Below, in pieces: positions 10,531 to 22,264 of a stretch of DNA of 64,000 nt. Made by a program: the position numbers and the translations under genes. How positions within the stretch are numbered: the first letter of the stretch is position 1; each line of letters opens with the position of its first letter. Origin of the DNA: Phascolarctos cinereus (lineage: Eukaryota; Chordata; Mammalia; Diprotodontia; Phascolarctidae). The notes beneath the pieces are model-generated. The model searched no databases. It was given only the letters and a program-made list of their open reading frames with translations, and had not been told where the DNA came from. The stretch is taken from contig NW_018344228.1 of NCBI RefSeq assembly GCF_002099425.1, positions 1,029,001 through 1,093,000 on the forward strand, written 5' to 3'.

Positions 10531-11995
10531 AAAATTGAGGAAATCTAACAAAATTTCTGGGATGCAAAAAATTTTTAACAAAAGTCTATCAAATGCATTA
10601 TAGCAGTTCATCCAAAAAATAACTATGGTCAAGTGAGATTTATACCAGGGATACAAAGATGACTCAACATTAGGAAAACAATAAATACAAGTAATAATAT
10701 TAAAAACTGAAACATCCAAAACCACACAATCACTCCATAGATATGGAAAAAAGTACAATACTTCTATATGCTAAAACCCTACAAAGTACAGGCATAAAAG
10801 GACCTTTTAAAAATTTCATTAAAAAGCATCTATTTAAAAACAAAGGTAGTCATCACAGGTCATGGGAATATTCTAGAACTTTTTCCAATAAATACAATAT
10901 TGAAAGGGGGATGCTCACTCTCCCCACTATTATTTGTTGTCATTCTAGAAATGCAACAATATCAAAAAAGATAAGAGAAAGGAATTAAAGGACTGAAGAT
11001 ATTTAAAGGGAAGTTAAAACAAACATTGTGTTTTGATGATTTGATTAATTGATTGGAAAAACCTCAGAGAATTAGCGAAGATATTAATTGAGACAATAAG
11101 TAGCTTTAATAAATTTGCAGGCTGCAAAACAAATCCTCAAAAATCAATAGCATTTTTATATAATAATAACAAAATACAAGAAACCACATTAAAAAGGGAA
11201 ATCCCATTCTGAATAACTATAAAATGTATAAAATAGCTGGGGATCATTCCTCCCCAAGAACACAAAAGACAAATTCACTTACAAAGCATTCCTGAAAGAA
11301 CTGAAGAATAACCTAAATAGTTGGAGGAATATTTAATGCTCACGTTTTTGCCACGCCAATATAATAAAAATGATAGTACTATCAAAATTAATTTATACTG
11401 TTAATGATATACCATTCAAATCACCAAGATAACACTTTAGAGAGTTTGATAAAATAATAAAATTCATTTGAAAAAAACACACAAAAAAAATAGAATATCA
11501 AGGGAAATGTTGAAAAGAAAGAAGGGGGAATAATACTTCCAGACCTCAAATCACATTATAAAGTCGCAGTCACTAAAATATTTGTTACTGGCTAAAGAAT
11601 AGAGAGAAAGATCAATGGAACAGATGAGACAAGTGAAATTCAGAAACAATAGGACTCAATATCTTAGTGTTTGATAAAATGGAAAACACAAGTAACTTAG
11701 GGGAGAAAAATCCCTATTTGATTTAAACAACAACAACAACAGCAAAAAGAAACCTGCTGGGAAAACTGGAAGGAGTCTAAACCAACAAATTGTACCACAC
11801 TATACAACACATTCTAAATGGATACATGACCTTAATATTAAAGATCACACTACCAAAAATAAGTAGAAGAGAAAGAGTCATGTACCACTTACAGCTATGG
11901 GTAAGACACATGTTCTCAACCAAATAAGAAGTAAAGGCGATTATAAAAGATAAAATGCCTAATTTTGATTACATGAAACTGAAATCTTCTGCACA
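10531..11995 (+). mobile_element. L1 LINE ORF2 fragment
   Basis: Clear reverse-transcriptase-region text: 'gagatttataccagggatac' then 'aaagatgactcaacattagg', 'ggatgctcactctccccact', and 'tgttttgatgatttgatt' at the F-x-D-D catalytic position. Further on come 'tttgcaggctgcaaaacaaa', 'atacttccagacctcaaatc' and 'aggacaaattcactt'-like text. The end near 'gattacatgaaactgaaatc' and 'ttctgcacagacaa' lies in the C-terminal part. Many stops and indels show that it is dead. Confidence 0.85.
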
Positions 11996-14354
11996 GACAA
12001 CATTAATGTATTTATGATGAGAAGGGAAGTCTTAAGCATTCCACTGTTTTTGGACTTTTTCAATGTAGTGATCAGTTGTGTTGACGTTATTTTCTTCTGT
12101 AAAAAAGCCCATTTATCATATGTGATGAATCTTAGAGAAGGAGAATAGGAGGGATACATGGGATATTATGGTGATTAAAAAATAGGAAACATCAATACAA
12201 ATCATTTTTTTAATGTCCAAAAGATTTTTATTTGAAAGAGATAAACTTTCCAAATATGATTTGAAAGGACAATGGAAGGGCCTATTATACTTCATTTTAG
12301 GTCAGTTAACAAATGGTCTAGATATAGGCATATTTTCCCCCAAGGGCATGTGTTCTCTTCGCATATTGTGTGTATGCCACAAGCAAACCTGATGTGGGGG
12401 GGAAAAATCTGTCTCGATTTCTCTTTTTGGTCAGCATAACAATTTAGAAGAAGCAAGCTGAAGGTAAAGTATCATCCCCCAAAAAGCCTGAGATAATTAA
12501 AAGCATTTACTCCCTCCTCTCCTTCACTACACCCACTTTTTGGGTCTCATGATATATATATTTTTTAAAAATCCTCCAACCAAAGTTAGGCACTTCAGAG
12601 ATATTGCCTGTTACTCTGAGTCTGGGCTGTTGCTGCTGAGGCACTCAGCTTCAATAATGGGATGCTGAAGCCATTTGTACACCCTCTTTGTCTGTAACCT
12701 TATCTTCTTTACCTGCTGTTGTATCATCTCCAGTGAAACACATCTCCCATCCTCTTCTGGGCTGACAAAGCTACACTGGAATAATTCTACTTGTTTTAAT
12801 GCTGGCACTGATCTCTTCTGGCATAACAAAAATATGGAAAGAGTAGGCTTTCTGACGAGCTGCCTAGACTTTCTGAACCCTGCTGGCTGCTCACCTTCAG
12901 CTAATAACCCACTCTCTTCCAAACTACATTTTAGCTTTAGGCAGAGATGACTTCAATAGCAGTTTAGGAGGCAGGAACTGTTAGAGGATCTTAGAGATTG
13001 CTTAATTTCACACCTCTCCCCAACCTCCCAAATCCTGCTTCCATGATTCCTCAATTCCTCATGAATCAGATTACTGACTGCTAGTTTTGTCCTCCTGCTA
13101 TACAACCTGGGTCCTTTATGATTAGCATTACTTTCAATCCTGTTGCAAATCTAGCTGATTAAAAAAGCTGGCCTTCAGAAAAGTCATTCTTGAAAGTCAA
13201 AGCTTGAAGGAGATTAGGGCTATTTGTATTGTAAGGCACTTCTTTCAAAGCCCTTGTTGCTTTCAGCTCTTGACAGACATAAACCTCAACTAATACTCTT
13301 TATCCAGATAATCCACTCATTTCCAATATTCATCAAATGGCAAAATGAAAAGCTTTTAAGAAAGTGAATTGATGTGTAGGATTAAAATCACATAGAATTT
13401 TATCCTTAATAAAATCACAGAGAAAATTATGGGGAATCATTTGTTTCAATGAAAAAAGAGAAAATAAAGGAAGAAAATATACTTTTTTACCTCCATTGAA
13501 TTTATTTAGCAGTTATTTGGATTGCAAAGAGTGGAATAAAAGAAGAAATAGACTTTTTATGCTCCCTCCCTGTTTATTTAGTAGCAAGATGGGGGGTAGG
13601 TGATGGGGAAAAGGTTGTGTCTGGCTCCTTCCCTCCGAACTATGTTGCAACCTGTATTCAACCTACTTTTCACATTAGGTTTTTCCTTTCTTTCAATGCT
13701 TCAAGGAGTCCATGATTTCATTCATGTAGATGTTACCAATACCAATACCAGTCACAAACTTTTTACATTTTAGTTGGTAGTCTCATGAGAGTGTTGCCAA
13801 AAATATTCCAAGCCTAGTAGCTAGTTTTTGAGCTTCCATAATTAGCTACCTTGGTCCTCAGTTGCATGGTCAGTTACTAGTTCTGTGTTCAGAACCTCCT
13901 CATCTTAGTAGGACCTGACAAACCTTATTGGCATGGATAATTTTTGAAAATTCATCATCTCCTTTGCCTTGATGAGGTATCAGAAAATCATGGATCTCCA
14001 ACCGGTAACTGTGGAGTTCTGGAGTGACATACATATAGGCCAATCAAACATTATTGCTATTGGAGTAATTGGACCCTTGCACTTCCTAAGCTTATAATAC
14101 TGAGTGGAGATCACTGTGATTATCAAATATTGAATCTAACAAAAACAGTCTTATTTTCTTTGAGGATTTCAAAGGTGAAGTTTGTGCATCAATTGTTTAA
14201 GTGATTTCTCAAGAAGGTTATGAATTGAGGAGGGAGAAAAGAAAGAACTTTAGGAGTGGGGGGGGAATTTTCTTTTTCCAAATTCACTTTTAATTTAGGA
14301 AAATTTTCTGGAATGAATGGAGTGGTCAGAAGACATATCTACAAAAAACATTTC
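11996..14354. other. Single-copy-looking DNA, 2.3 kb
   Basis: No mobile element recognised. A region of higher GC at about 12600-12960 keeps one frame open on the minus strand for about 115 codons (see findings). Both strands are open there, so I do not call a gene. Confidence 0.45.
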
Positions 14355-14510
14355 GGGGCAGCTAGGTGGCACCAGTGGGTAAAGCACCGGCCCTAGAGTC
14401 AGGAGGACATGAGTTCAAAACTGGCCTGAGACCAAACACTTGACACTTCCTAGCTGTGTGACCCTGGACAAGTCACTTAACCCCATTGCCTAGCCAAAAA
14501 AAAAAAAAAA
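14355..14510 (+). repeat. Short tRNA-related SINE with poly(A) tail
   Basis: The head 'ggggcagctaggtggcacca' is followed by 'gtcaggaggacatgagttca' (box B), 'agctgtgtgaccctggacaa', 'gtcacttaaccccattgcct' and a run of about 15 A. It is well preserved and probably young, and its poly(A) tail points to L1-driven copying. 'aaaaaacatttc' before and 'aaaaagacattgc' after it look like an imperfect target duplication. Confidence 0.9.
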
Positions 14511-14779
14511 GACATTGCAAGAACATAAATCTTATAGGTGTAAAGCACACACCCTTCTGACACTTCTGAGCTGAATTGTTAGCCATCAGAAGTTGACAGC
14601 TATAGTTATAGCCTAATCAGTGGTAAGAGAATGGACAGATCAAAGTCCAATCATTTTGGCTACATTAATTTTAAAAAAAGTTAATATAGTTCAAGTTAGC
14701 CACCTATAGGATGTAAAATGGAACATTTTTCTTTAATTCTAGATCATTTAAAATATTCTTTGTTATTCTTATTATTAAT

Positions 14780-14960
14780 AATAGTAACAATGAATCTCAT
14801 TTCTATTGTATATCAAGGTTTAGAGAACGTGTCCATCTCAAGAACCCTGTGACAAAGGTAGAACAAATATTCTCTCTACTTTACATAGTAGGAGACAGAT
14901 TTAAGATGTCAAGTGACTTGTTGAGAGTCAAGCAATCAACCCTAGGTAGTATTGTGGAAA
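14780..14960 (-). repeat. THER1/MIR-type CORE-SINE, antisense
   Basis: A decayed copy: 'gtttagagaacgtgtccatc' and 'ccctgtgacaaaggtagaac' precede 'tgtcaagtgacttgttgaga'. Confidence 0.6.
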
Positions 14961-14968
14961 GGTGGTTA

Positions 14969-14971
14969 AAC

Positions 14972-15002
<31 letters not shown>

Positions 15003-15009
15003 CAAAAAC
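14969..15009. repeat. (AAAAC)n microsatellite
   Basis: About seven AAAAC units. It may mark the A-rich tail of a SINE that is no longer recognisable. Confidence 0.9.
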
Positions 15010-15379
15010 ATGAACTGAATGAGCAGAATAGAGCCATGATGCTACACTTAGTCCCAAAAAAATTAGAGGGTTTAAACTGTCATTTTCATTTCTTAGGAGT
15101 AACTTCTAATCAAAATATATACATTAGTTCATCATGGAGAGGAAAAGGTGCTTTTAATCTCTTGAGTTGTGCTATCAGAATTCTTTTAATACCAGAAATC
15201 ACAGAAAGCAAATCAAAATTCCCTGTGTCCAATTGCATACAATGTTTGATAGCTTCAAAATTAAACATTGGCTATACTGTGAAAAAAGTGACAAAGATCT
15301 GAAATAACAAAATAACATTCTGTTTTGTCTTCTGTAATGCACTAATTATATAAAACTATCCTTTTATTTTTTATCCTTA
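15010..15379. other. Single-copy-looking DNA
   Basis: An 88-codon open frame lies at 15036-15302 on the plus strand. Its composition is ordinary and no domain is visible. Confidence 0.4.
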
Positions 15380-15512
15380 ATACCTTCTATTTCTATGAGA
15401 TTTTTAGCTTCATGAAGTCAGGATTTATTTCAATCTTATATCTTCTCTAGTGTTTAGCATAGTGTTTTGCATGCATTGAGTGCTAAATAAATGGTCATTG
15501 AATTGGAGTTAC
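15380..15512 (+). mobile_element. L2 LINE 3' end
   Basis: 'gagatttttagcttcatgaa', 'ctagtgtttagcatagtgtt' and 'tgagtgctaaataaatggtc' follow the order of the L2 3' terminus. Confidence 0.75.
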
Positions 15513-16245
15513 ATAAGTTGTCTTTCTTCCATATTGAGCCCTCTACATCATCCCTCACACCATGCTTTCATCTCTTTTTCTTTCACCAGTTTCACGTAGC
15601 ATTTTCTTCTCCATTTATTTAACTATTCGTTGCAAAACGTCTAATGAACCTTTATTAGACATTTTGTCCATATACCAATGTTTTCTAGGTCAGATTATTA
15701 TAAAACACTTTGATTTTATAGTTTGAAGCTTATGCTTTGCAATCAACTAACCTGAAAGAAATACTTCAATCTTTATCTCTTGATTTTTATAGTTTGCATG
15801 TCCCAAGAGAGTGACTACAGAATTACATTTCAGGTCAAATAGTTGTAATGTACAAACTCAATAAAGGAATTATTTTAAATTGAATGAACCTTGGCAGTGG
15901 CATAAAAATAGATATATACATATTATATCTCTGTGTCTGTGTGTATACATACATCTATCTATATCTATATATGGCACACAGTAAAATCTCAGTAATTTGC
16001 ACATCATTAATTCAGAATTCACATTAGAATGCTTCATAAGACCTGTGATTTTACTGATTCAGGGAAGTGATTCTTCTATGCCAATGGAAATGTTTTCAAG
16101 TGTTTGCAAGAGAGAGAGACACAGAGAGACAGAGCCACGAGAATGAACAACTAATGGCTGGCCTTGAACTAACCTGATTTTAATTAGGCTGGTCCTCAAA
16201 ATCCATAGGCAACATAAAACAAAAATGCTTGCCCTGTAATTACAA
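15513..16245. other. Single-copy-looking DNA with a short TA/TCTA tract
   Basis: An imperfect TATA/TCTA-rich stretch lies at about 15908-15972. The rest is unassigned. Confidence 0.45.
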
Positions 16246-16445
16246 TGTGGCATAACAGATATAGAGCCAGGTTTGGCATTAGGAAGACTTGGCAGTTCCT
16301 GTCTCAGACACATAATAATTGTAGGACCACAGACAAATCACATATCATCTCAATGCAACTATTTGATACTATAAGTTTCAGATCAATTCCTGATCTGCAG
16401 TTTGGAATTTCCATATTAGAGAGTTCCCTTAAATAATGAAATAAT
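16246..16445 (+). repeat. CORE-SINE with the 'gagttccct' 3' module
   Basis: The head 'gtggcataacagatatagag' is followed by 'attaggaagacttggcagtt' and a decayed core. The end 'ctgatctgcagtttggaatt' then 'agagagttcccttaaataat' matches the 3' module shared with copies at 43437, 50232, 50850, 58940 and 62658. Confidence 0.65.
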
Positions 16446-16587
16446 ATGTTTGGACTAAAAGAAAAATCAACAAAACAACAATTATATTATGATTCTTTTC
16501 AATTTATAAAAACGTGCACCATTCCTATTATCTCTTCTGATTCTTTTAAACTGTGAAATAACTAATGGCAATTAAAAAAAATCAGAT

Positions 16588-16720
16588 CATAGAATCATAG
16601 TTTTAGAGCTGAAAGGAACCCCATAGGTCATGGAGACCAATGATCAAAATTTTAGCAGTGAAGTATTTGAGGTAAAAGAAAGTCTTGCACAAGGTCGTGA
16701 AGATAAAACATTGAAAAAAT
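16588..16720 (-). repeat. MIR3-type CORE-SINE, antisense
   Basis: 'atcatagaatcatagtttta' then 'gagctgaaaggaacc' is the complement of the MIR3/L3-like tail. The core is badly decayed. Confidence 0.6.
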
Positions 16721-16844
16721 CAAGATAAAAAAATCAGCCCCTCCAATTTCAAATTCAGTGATCTCAGTGAAATTGAGGTTACCAGAACGTCAGTGACTTA
16801 CTTGAGGGTAGAAGATACTAGAGTGCTGGAAGTAGAATGCCATC

Positions 16845-16960
16845 CATTCAATTCAATAAATACTTATTAGATACTTATTCTGAATAAGGCAATGGGAATA
16901 CAAAGTTGGATATGAATGGAGTTAAATATTCCTGAGAAAAAGATTGAGGCAATTTTTCAA
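16845..16960 (-). mobile_element. L2 LINE 3' end, antisense, decayed
   Basis: 'tcaattcaataaatacttat' followed by 'ggcaatgggaatacaaag' matches the complement of the L2 terminus. Confidence 0.55.
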
Positions 16961-17425
16961 CAGTCTTACTTTGAAGGAAGGGAGAGCTGGTCTAAAATTT
17001 TTTTTTTAAACTGAGAATTCCAAAATGAATTTTTTTTTTTTAACATACACCAGCTTCTGGATCCTGAAATGAACTCTTCCATATGAAGAGATTTTCATTT
17101 TTATTTTCAGTCTCTTATGCACTATAATGCTTATATTAAATCATCTCATTTAGCTCTTAGTATTATTTTTTCTTAAAATAGAATTCTACTGTACTTAAAA
17201 TGATAAACTTAACTGACAATGAGATTATGTCTATGAATATTTAAAATGTATGGTACATACTCCAAGAGGTTAAGTTAGAAAGAGAAGAGCTGAGTGCTGC
17301 CAAACAGATACAAAAAAAAAAAATGCAGGTTGAAAGGAACAGATGCAGAGGCACTTTGGGAATACTTTTCAAAATATTTCCCCAAAGATGACCCCCCCCA
17401 AAAAATGAGCAAAAACCCCGTGCTT

Positions 17426-17428
<3 letters not shown>
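16961..17428. other. Single-copy-looking AT-rich DNA
   Basis: Poly(T) runs near 16998 and 17031 and a poly(A) run near 17311. Nothing else recognised. Confidence 0.4.
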
Positions 17429-17456
<28 letters not shown>

Positions 17457-17457
17457 C
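17429..17457. repeat. (CA)n microsatellite
   Basis: About 14 AC units ending in CCCC. Confidence 0.95.
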
Positions 17458-17548
17458 CCAAAGTCAACCAAGAAGATACCAATATCATATGTTTTCATTC
17501 TCTTTCTTAATATAATCTTTATGAGAATGGTATATGTACACATAGAAG

Positions 17549-17680
17549 ATTTCCTGTGTGACCTTGGGCAAGTCATTTCATTTTCCTAAGGCTCAATCCA
17601 TTTATTTTTAAAATGAGAAGATTGGAATAAATGACATCTGAAGTTCCTTTCAGCTTGAAAAGTATGATATATGAATATAG
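17549..17680 (+). repeat. MIR3-type CORE-SINE, 3' part
   Basis: 'tgtgtgaccttgggcaagtc', a decayed core and 'tctgaagttcctttcagctt' fit a MIR3-type copy that has lost its 5' half. Confidence 0.75.
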
Positions 17681-18181
17681 AAGACAGCAGGTTGACTTTC
17701 ATAGATAATTTTGTATATAGCACACCACAGCTTTATAGTTACCTAAATGACTCAATGGTGTAGGGAGTTTAATACACTGCTTTGTTTCCTGTATGGTTAT
17801 TACAAAAAAAAATAACCATAACCCTTGGCTACAGTAAAATGCAGCCTTAAAGGCTTTCCTCCAAAACTATCCTAATTGTCTTTCCTCCAAAGATACCCTC
17901 TCCAACATATATTAACATTATACATTAAATTTTCCAAGAGAGATGTGACCACAGAAATAATAATTCAATGATTCACTGAATATAAGCATCAAGTAAATCA
18001 AATAGAGAGACCCATGTTAACAAAAGCATTCTCCTTTGTCATGGAGGATATCCTGCACAAAGCCCCAATTGAAGATGAAATTCGTATCAATAGAGAGAAT
18101 TGACAAATGATCCTGTTTGCAGTTAACATTGGGCTGATATCATATGATGATAAATCTAAGACTGGAAGGGATTATAGCATG
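17681..18181. other. Single-copy-looking DNA
   Basis: No repeat, RNA or exon recognised. Confidence 0.4.
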
Positions 18182-18362
18182 ATAGGTTCATAGATTTAGA
18201 GTCGGAAGCAACCTTTCATATCACCTAGTTCAACTGGCTCATTCTACAAATGAAAAAAATAAACCTAAGAACCACAAAACTTAAATAACTCACTTAAGGT
18301 TATACATATTAGTGAAATAGGACAGCTAGAATTTAAACATCATATTCTTTGATTTGATAGCC
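18182..18362 (-). repeat. MIR3-type CORE-SINE, antisense
   Basis: 'ttcatagatttagagtcgga' then 'tcacctagttcaactggctc' and 'actcacttaaggttataca' are in antisense MIR3 order. Confidence 0.7.
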
Positions 18363-19065
18363 CCTCAATGAGATTCATAATGAATCAAAAGAGATCTGCC
18401 TAGCCATAAACATTGGGAAAAATGCATGAAGAAAATCTATTGCTCAAATTATGAGGATGCAAGTGAATAGATAGCCCATACATAGTACCTTTATCAGTAC
18501 TTATTTTGTGGACAGGAACTTTGAGACAGGCAAGAATTTAGGCCTAAGCTGAGTAAGGAAGAGGAGATTAGGGTGGATCAAATTTGTGAAATTGTAATGT
18601 GTTTGCCAAGAAAACCCCAAAAGGGGTGATGAAGGATCGATCATGATTGAAACAATTGAATAAACGTGTTTTCAGTGATCCTAAAATGTTCTCTAGCCTT
18701 AAAAGACCATTTAAAAGCAAAAAATAGAGCAATAATCTGTCACTGATCTTATACATCTGCATGATTTAAGAAAAGATGCAATTGCAGTTGACCCCAAGGG
18801 CAATCTCCTGTTGTATTAAGGTAGGCTTGCTAAATGTTGCTGCACAACCATGATATGCTTATGAGAAGTGATACAATTTTTTTTCCCTTTAGATCAAGTA
18901 TAAACAGAAAAAGGATTGGTTAATTATGTGGCAAAAATGAGAAATTACACATGAATAGTATTTGTATCCAAGAAATATTAAAAGAACTATAGGAAAACTC
19001 TAGTTTCCAGCACATTGGGCTGCTGTATTGAAGATCTTTGTGAACAGAAATCATTTTGGTTAAGA
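18363..19065. other. Single-copy-looking DNA
   Basis: Nothing recognised on either strand. Confidence 0.4.
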
Positions 19066-19262
19066 AGATCATAGATTCATAGCTTTAGAGCTAGAGAGGA
19101 TGATCTTATCTAGAAACCTCATTTTACTGATGAGGAAATGGGCCAATAAAGTTTAAATGATTTGCCCAAGATTGCACAGGTAGCAACCATATGAGGTGAC
19201 ATTAGAAGTGGCAGAGATAGTTCTTTAACTCCAGTGCAATGTGACTATTTATACCACTGGAG
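19066..19262 (-). repeat. MIR3-type CORE-SINE, antisense
   Basis: 'atcatagattcatagcttta', 'cctcattttactgatgagga' and 'gatttgcccaagattgcaca' are in antisense MIR3 order. It is better preserved than most copies here. Confidence 0.8.
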
Positions 19263-20344
19263 ATTCTGTACCCTGATAAGATTAGGGATCTCTTAAAGAT
19301 GAACACATACTTTATATACAAAAATGAACTATAAATTGCTATAACATTTTAAATGCAATGTAAGTTATTATTGCTCTTTTGAAAAAAATTCACATGGATT
19401 TTCATCAGATTATCTTGATTTAAATGGACTTTCTCTTCATATGATGATTAATAAGAAATTTTACAGAAAAAAACCCAACTAAGTAAACATTGAACTCTAA
19501 ACTATTCAGAGTAAATTCAATGTTAATATTGTTGTAACTATGTCAGTTTGCTCAAAAGAATTAGATTTTAATATCTAATATTTCATAATATGACTACAAA
19601 TACTTTCAGAACTGTTAAAAAGCCCAAGAGTACCATTGCCCAATTAAACCCAATTTGACAGGAGAAAACACAAACACAGCATTTTCATGGTAAAAATTGT
19701 AAATTTAGAAAATAAATTGGTAGAACTACTTACAGAAAGAATGGTCCAATATACACCTAAAAAAAATAAAAATTCTGATTCAATTATTATTCACTTTAAT
19801 TTTTTTAAAAAATCTCTGATTTAGATTAGTTTGATAATTCTTTCCACCAACTCCCATCTTAGCCACATTCCACTACCTTTAAAGTTGTCTTATCCTCCTT
19901 TCGTCTCCCACTCTAATGGTTAACCTTGTAGGGGATGAACTTCTTAGGTCTCAGCTAAGCAGATCCTTGGACAATAGAGACATTTTGATCACTCAGCAGG
20001 TATTTACATATACCTGTCTCGCAGTCTGTTTAGCTTGGTATGACTTTCTTTAAAAACCAAATTAAATTTTTTTCAACTAACAAAAATTATTTTGTTTCTT
20101 CCTCCTCTCTTTTCTCCTCCCCTACTGAAAACAAACAAAAAACTTTGTAAGCAAAGAATTACTTTGTAGGATATTAGGTCTAAGAGACCTAATATTTTAT
20201 AATCACAACCTCTGAAATACCAAGATTACCTCCATCCTTATTAAGCCTTCACAGTAAGAGTTTAGGTAAAAACTAAATTATATGCATGATTAATTACGTA
20301 CCTATCTAAAAATGGTACGATTGACTAAAATGTTATAAGAACTG
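19263..20344. other. Single-copy-looking AT-rich DNA, 1.1 kb
   Basis: No repeat or exon recognised. A short palindromic stretch, 'ttaggtctaagagacctaa' (20175-20193), has a 3-base loop. Confidence 0.4.
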
Positions 20345-21040
20345 GCTTGGCTATGGGATATCCAGTATGGCTATTTCCATAGGTTTCTCAAATTTAACAC
20401 TTCCAATATGAGTGCAGATTATTTGCCTTCCCACAACATCTCCACCTGACCAGCATCTTATCCTACTTGAACTCCTGGTTTCCAGTTTTTCACACAGTTG
20501 CCAAAAACAAAGCAAGACAAAACAAAAAAATTCCATTCCAAAGTGGAAGTCTTGCCATATCACTCCACTGCTCAAGAAATTTCAGAACCTATATGATAAA
20601 ATATTGACTTCTTAGCTTTGCACTTAAAACCTTTCAAATCTAGTTCCAAATATTCAATATTTTCATTATACTATATTTCAACTAAACTTGACTACTTGAT
20701 ATTTCCTCAACTATGCATTCCATTTCCTCCACCTCTTTCCCACTGTACAGGCTATATTCTCTATGTATGAAATATATGTCCTCCTAACCTCTGCCTTCCT
20801 GGAATTCCTACCTTCATTCAAGGTTCAATTCATGTGATAGCTCCTATCCTTTCTTGGTCCTCTTGGTCATTATTACCCTCTCTGTCTTCAAGTTTTCATG
20901 GATATGCATATTTGTTTATGTATTACATCTCCAGTAGGATGCAAGCTCCTTAATAATAGAGAATAATTTTCATTTTGTATCCCAAGCACCTAGCACAGTG
21001 TTCTGCTCATAGTAGAGTTTAATAAATGCTTCTTGGAAAT
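20345..21040 (+). mobile_element. L2 LINE, about 700 bp of the 3' part
   Basis: Sense-orientation L2: 'tttctcaaatttaacacttc', 'atcactccactgctcaagaa', 'ggttcaattcatgtgatagc', 'agtaggatgcaagctcctta' and 'cacctagcacagtgttctgc' occur in order. 'gtttaataaatgcttcttgg' marks the 3' end. The ORF2 C-terminus and 3' UTR are present but the frame is broken. Confidence 0.85.
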
Positions 21041-21109
21041 AAAACTTTTTTTTTACTTTAGGATACTTCCTATTTGGAAGGGGACTCGTATCTAAATGTA
21101 GCTTCCCAT

Positions 21110-21165
21110 GAACTAACATAGTCCTTGAAATGCAATAGGCACTACATAAATGCTTGTTGATTGAT
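21110..21165 (+). mobile_element. L2 LINE 3' terminus
   Basis: 'gcaataggcactacataaat' then 'gcttgttgattgat' is a second short L2 end, just downstream of the larger copy. Confidence 0.65.
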
Positions 21166-21426
21166 TTTTAAAAGTCCCTGTTGGATTGGATTGAGAGAAT
21201 TAACCCAGATATAATCCAGTTATCCCCACTTAAATGACCATTTCTGACAGAAGTTGAAGTGAGAGTTGGATAAAACAGTCCAATTTCACAGTTAGTGCAC
21301 ATTGAATTAGCCCCCAGTAACCTTCTATTCATACTCTGGCTACCTATTTACCTAGAGGGAGAGAGGTTCTTTTCTGTCCCTGCATCAAGAATGTGTGCAG
21401 ATAACTTTCTTAGAAGTAAAGGGAAT
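21166..21426. other. Single-copy-looking DNA
   Basis: Nothing recognised. Confidence 0.35.
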
Positions 21427-21429
21427 TAC

Positions 21430-21465
<36 letters not shown>

Positions 21466-21475
21466 TCACACACAC
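21427..21475. repeat. (CA)n microsatellite, imperfect
   Basis: Roughly 22 AC units with single interruptions ('cacgcac' and 'cattcac'). Confidence 0.95.
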
Positions 21476-21959
21476 CTGCAAGTCTGGGGGATGGAATCTT
21501 TTGACTATGCCCATTTCTTTTTATTGATGAAAATCCTTAAGCACCCAAAGATGAAGTCTTGCTTTGTTAATGTTAGAGGAGCTCCCTGCTGGTGGGAAGG
21601 TTATTGAAGATCACTGACAGCTGTTACTTGTACAAATAAGGTGCCTAGAAACCAATGAGCTCCATATACAGTTTTTCATTTTCATCATTTCAATTCCATA
21701 TGGTCAATGAAGGGTGAAGTGTTCATTCTAGCTTGTAACTAATATTTAGGAGGTGTCTTTTTTTTCATGCAAACCCAATACTCTCATCATTATTAATGAA
21801 AGTTATGCATCTGGAACCAAATTGCATCAAACTCCACACATCTGAAGCGGATGGGGTTAAAGTGTGATTACTCTTTATACACATTATTCCTTTACAAAGA
21901 TATGAAACTTCAAATGTTCTAATTTAACACAGAAGGCCCAAGGCAGTCAAAGCAATAAT
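21476..21959. other. Single-copy-looking DNA
   Basis: Nothing recognised. Confidence 0.4.
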
Positions 21960-22196
21960 TATAGCTCACATATAGCACTTTAAGTTTTGCAAGGATCTTT
22001 GCATATATTATCTCATTTTATCTTTAGCAACAACCCTGTGAGGTAGGTGCTATTATTATCTCCGCTTTACAGATAAAGAAACTGAGGTACAGAGAGATTA
22101 AATGACTTGCTCTATAGTTATTCAATTGTTAAAGTAGGATTTAAACCTAGGTCTTCCTGACTCTGTGAGGAACTATTCTCACCATTACGTATGGTG
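21960..22196 (-). repeat. THER1-type CORE-SINE, antisense, near full length
   Basis: 'atagcactttaagttttgca', 'acaaccctgtgaggtaggtg', 'cagataaagaaactgaggta' and 'ggatttaaacctaggtcttc' are in order and well preserved. Confidence 0.85.
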
Positions 22197-22220
22197 CTTT
22201 TCATTAAAAGATTCTATTGT

Positions 22221-22221
<1 letters not shown>

Positions 22222-22263
<42 letters not shown>
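22222..22263. repeat. (CA)n microsatellite
   Basis: About 21 uninterrupted AC units. Confidence 0.95.

Positions 22264-22264
<1 letters not shown>

Noticed and set aside
14355-14510. Functional tRNA gene in the SINE heads
   Set aside because: Box A/B-like text belongs to the SINE family and no intact cloverleaf is apparent.
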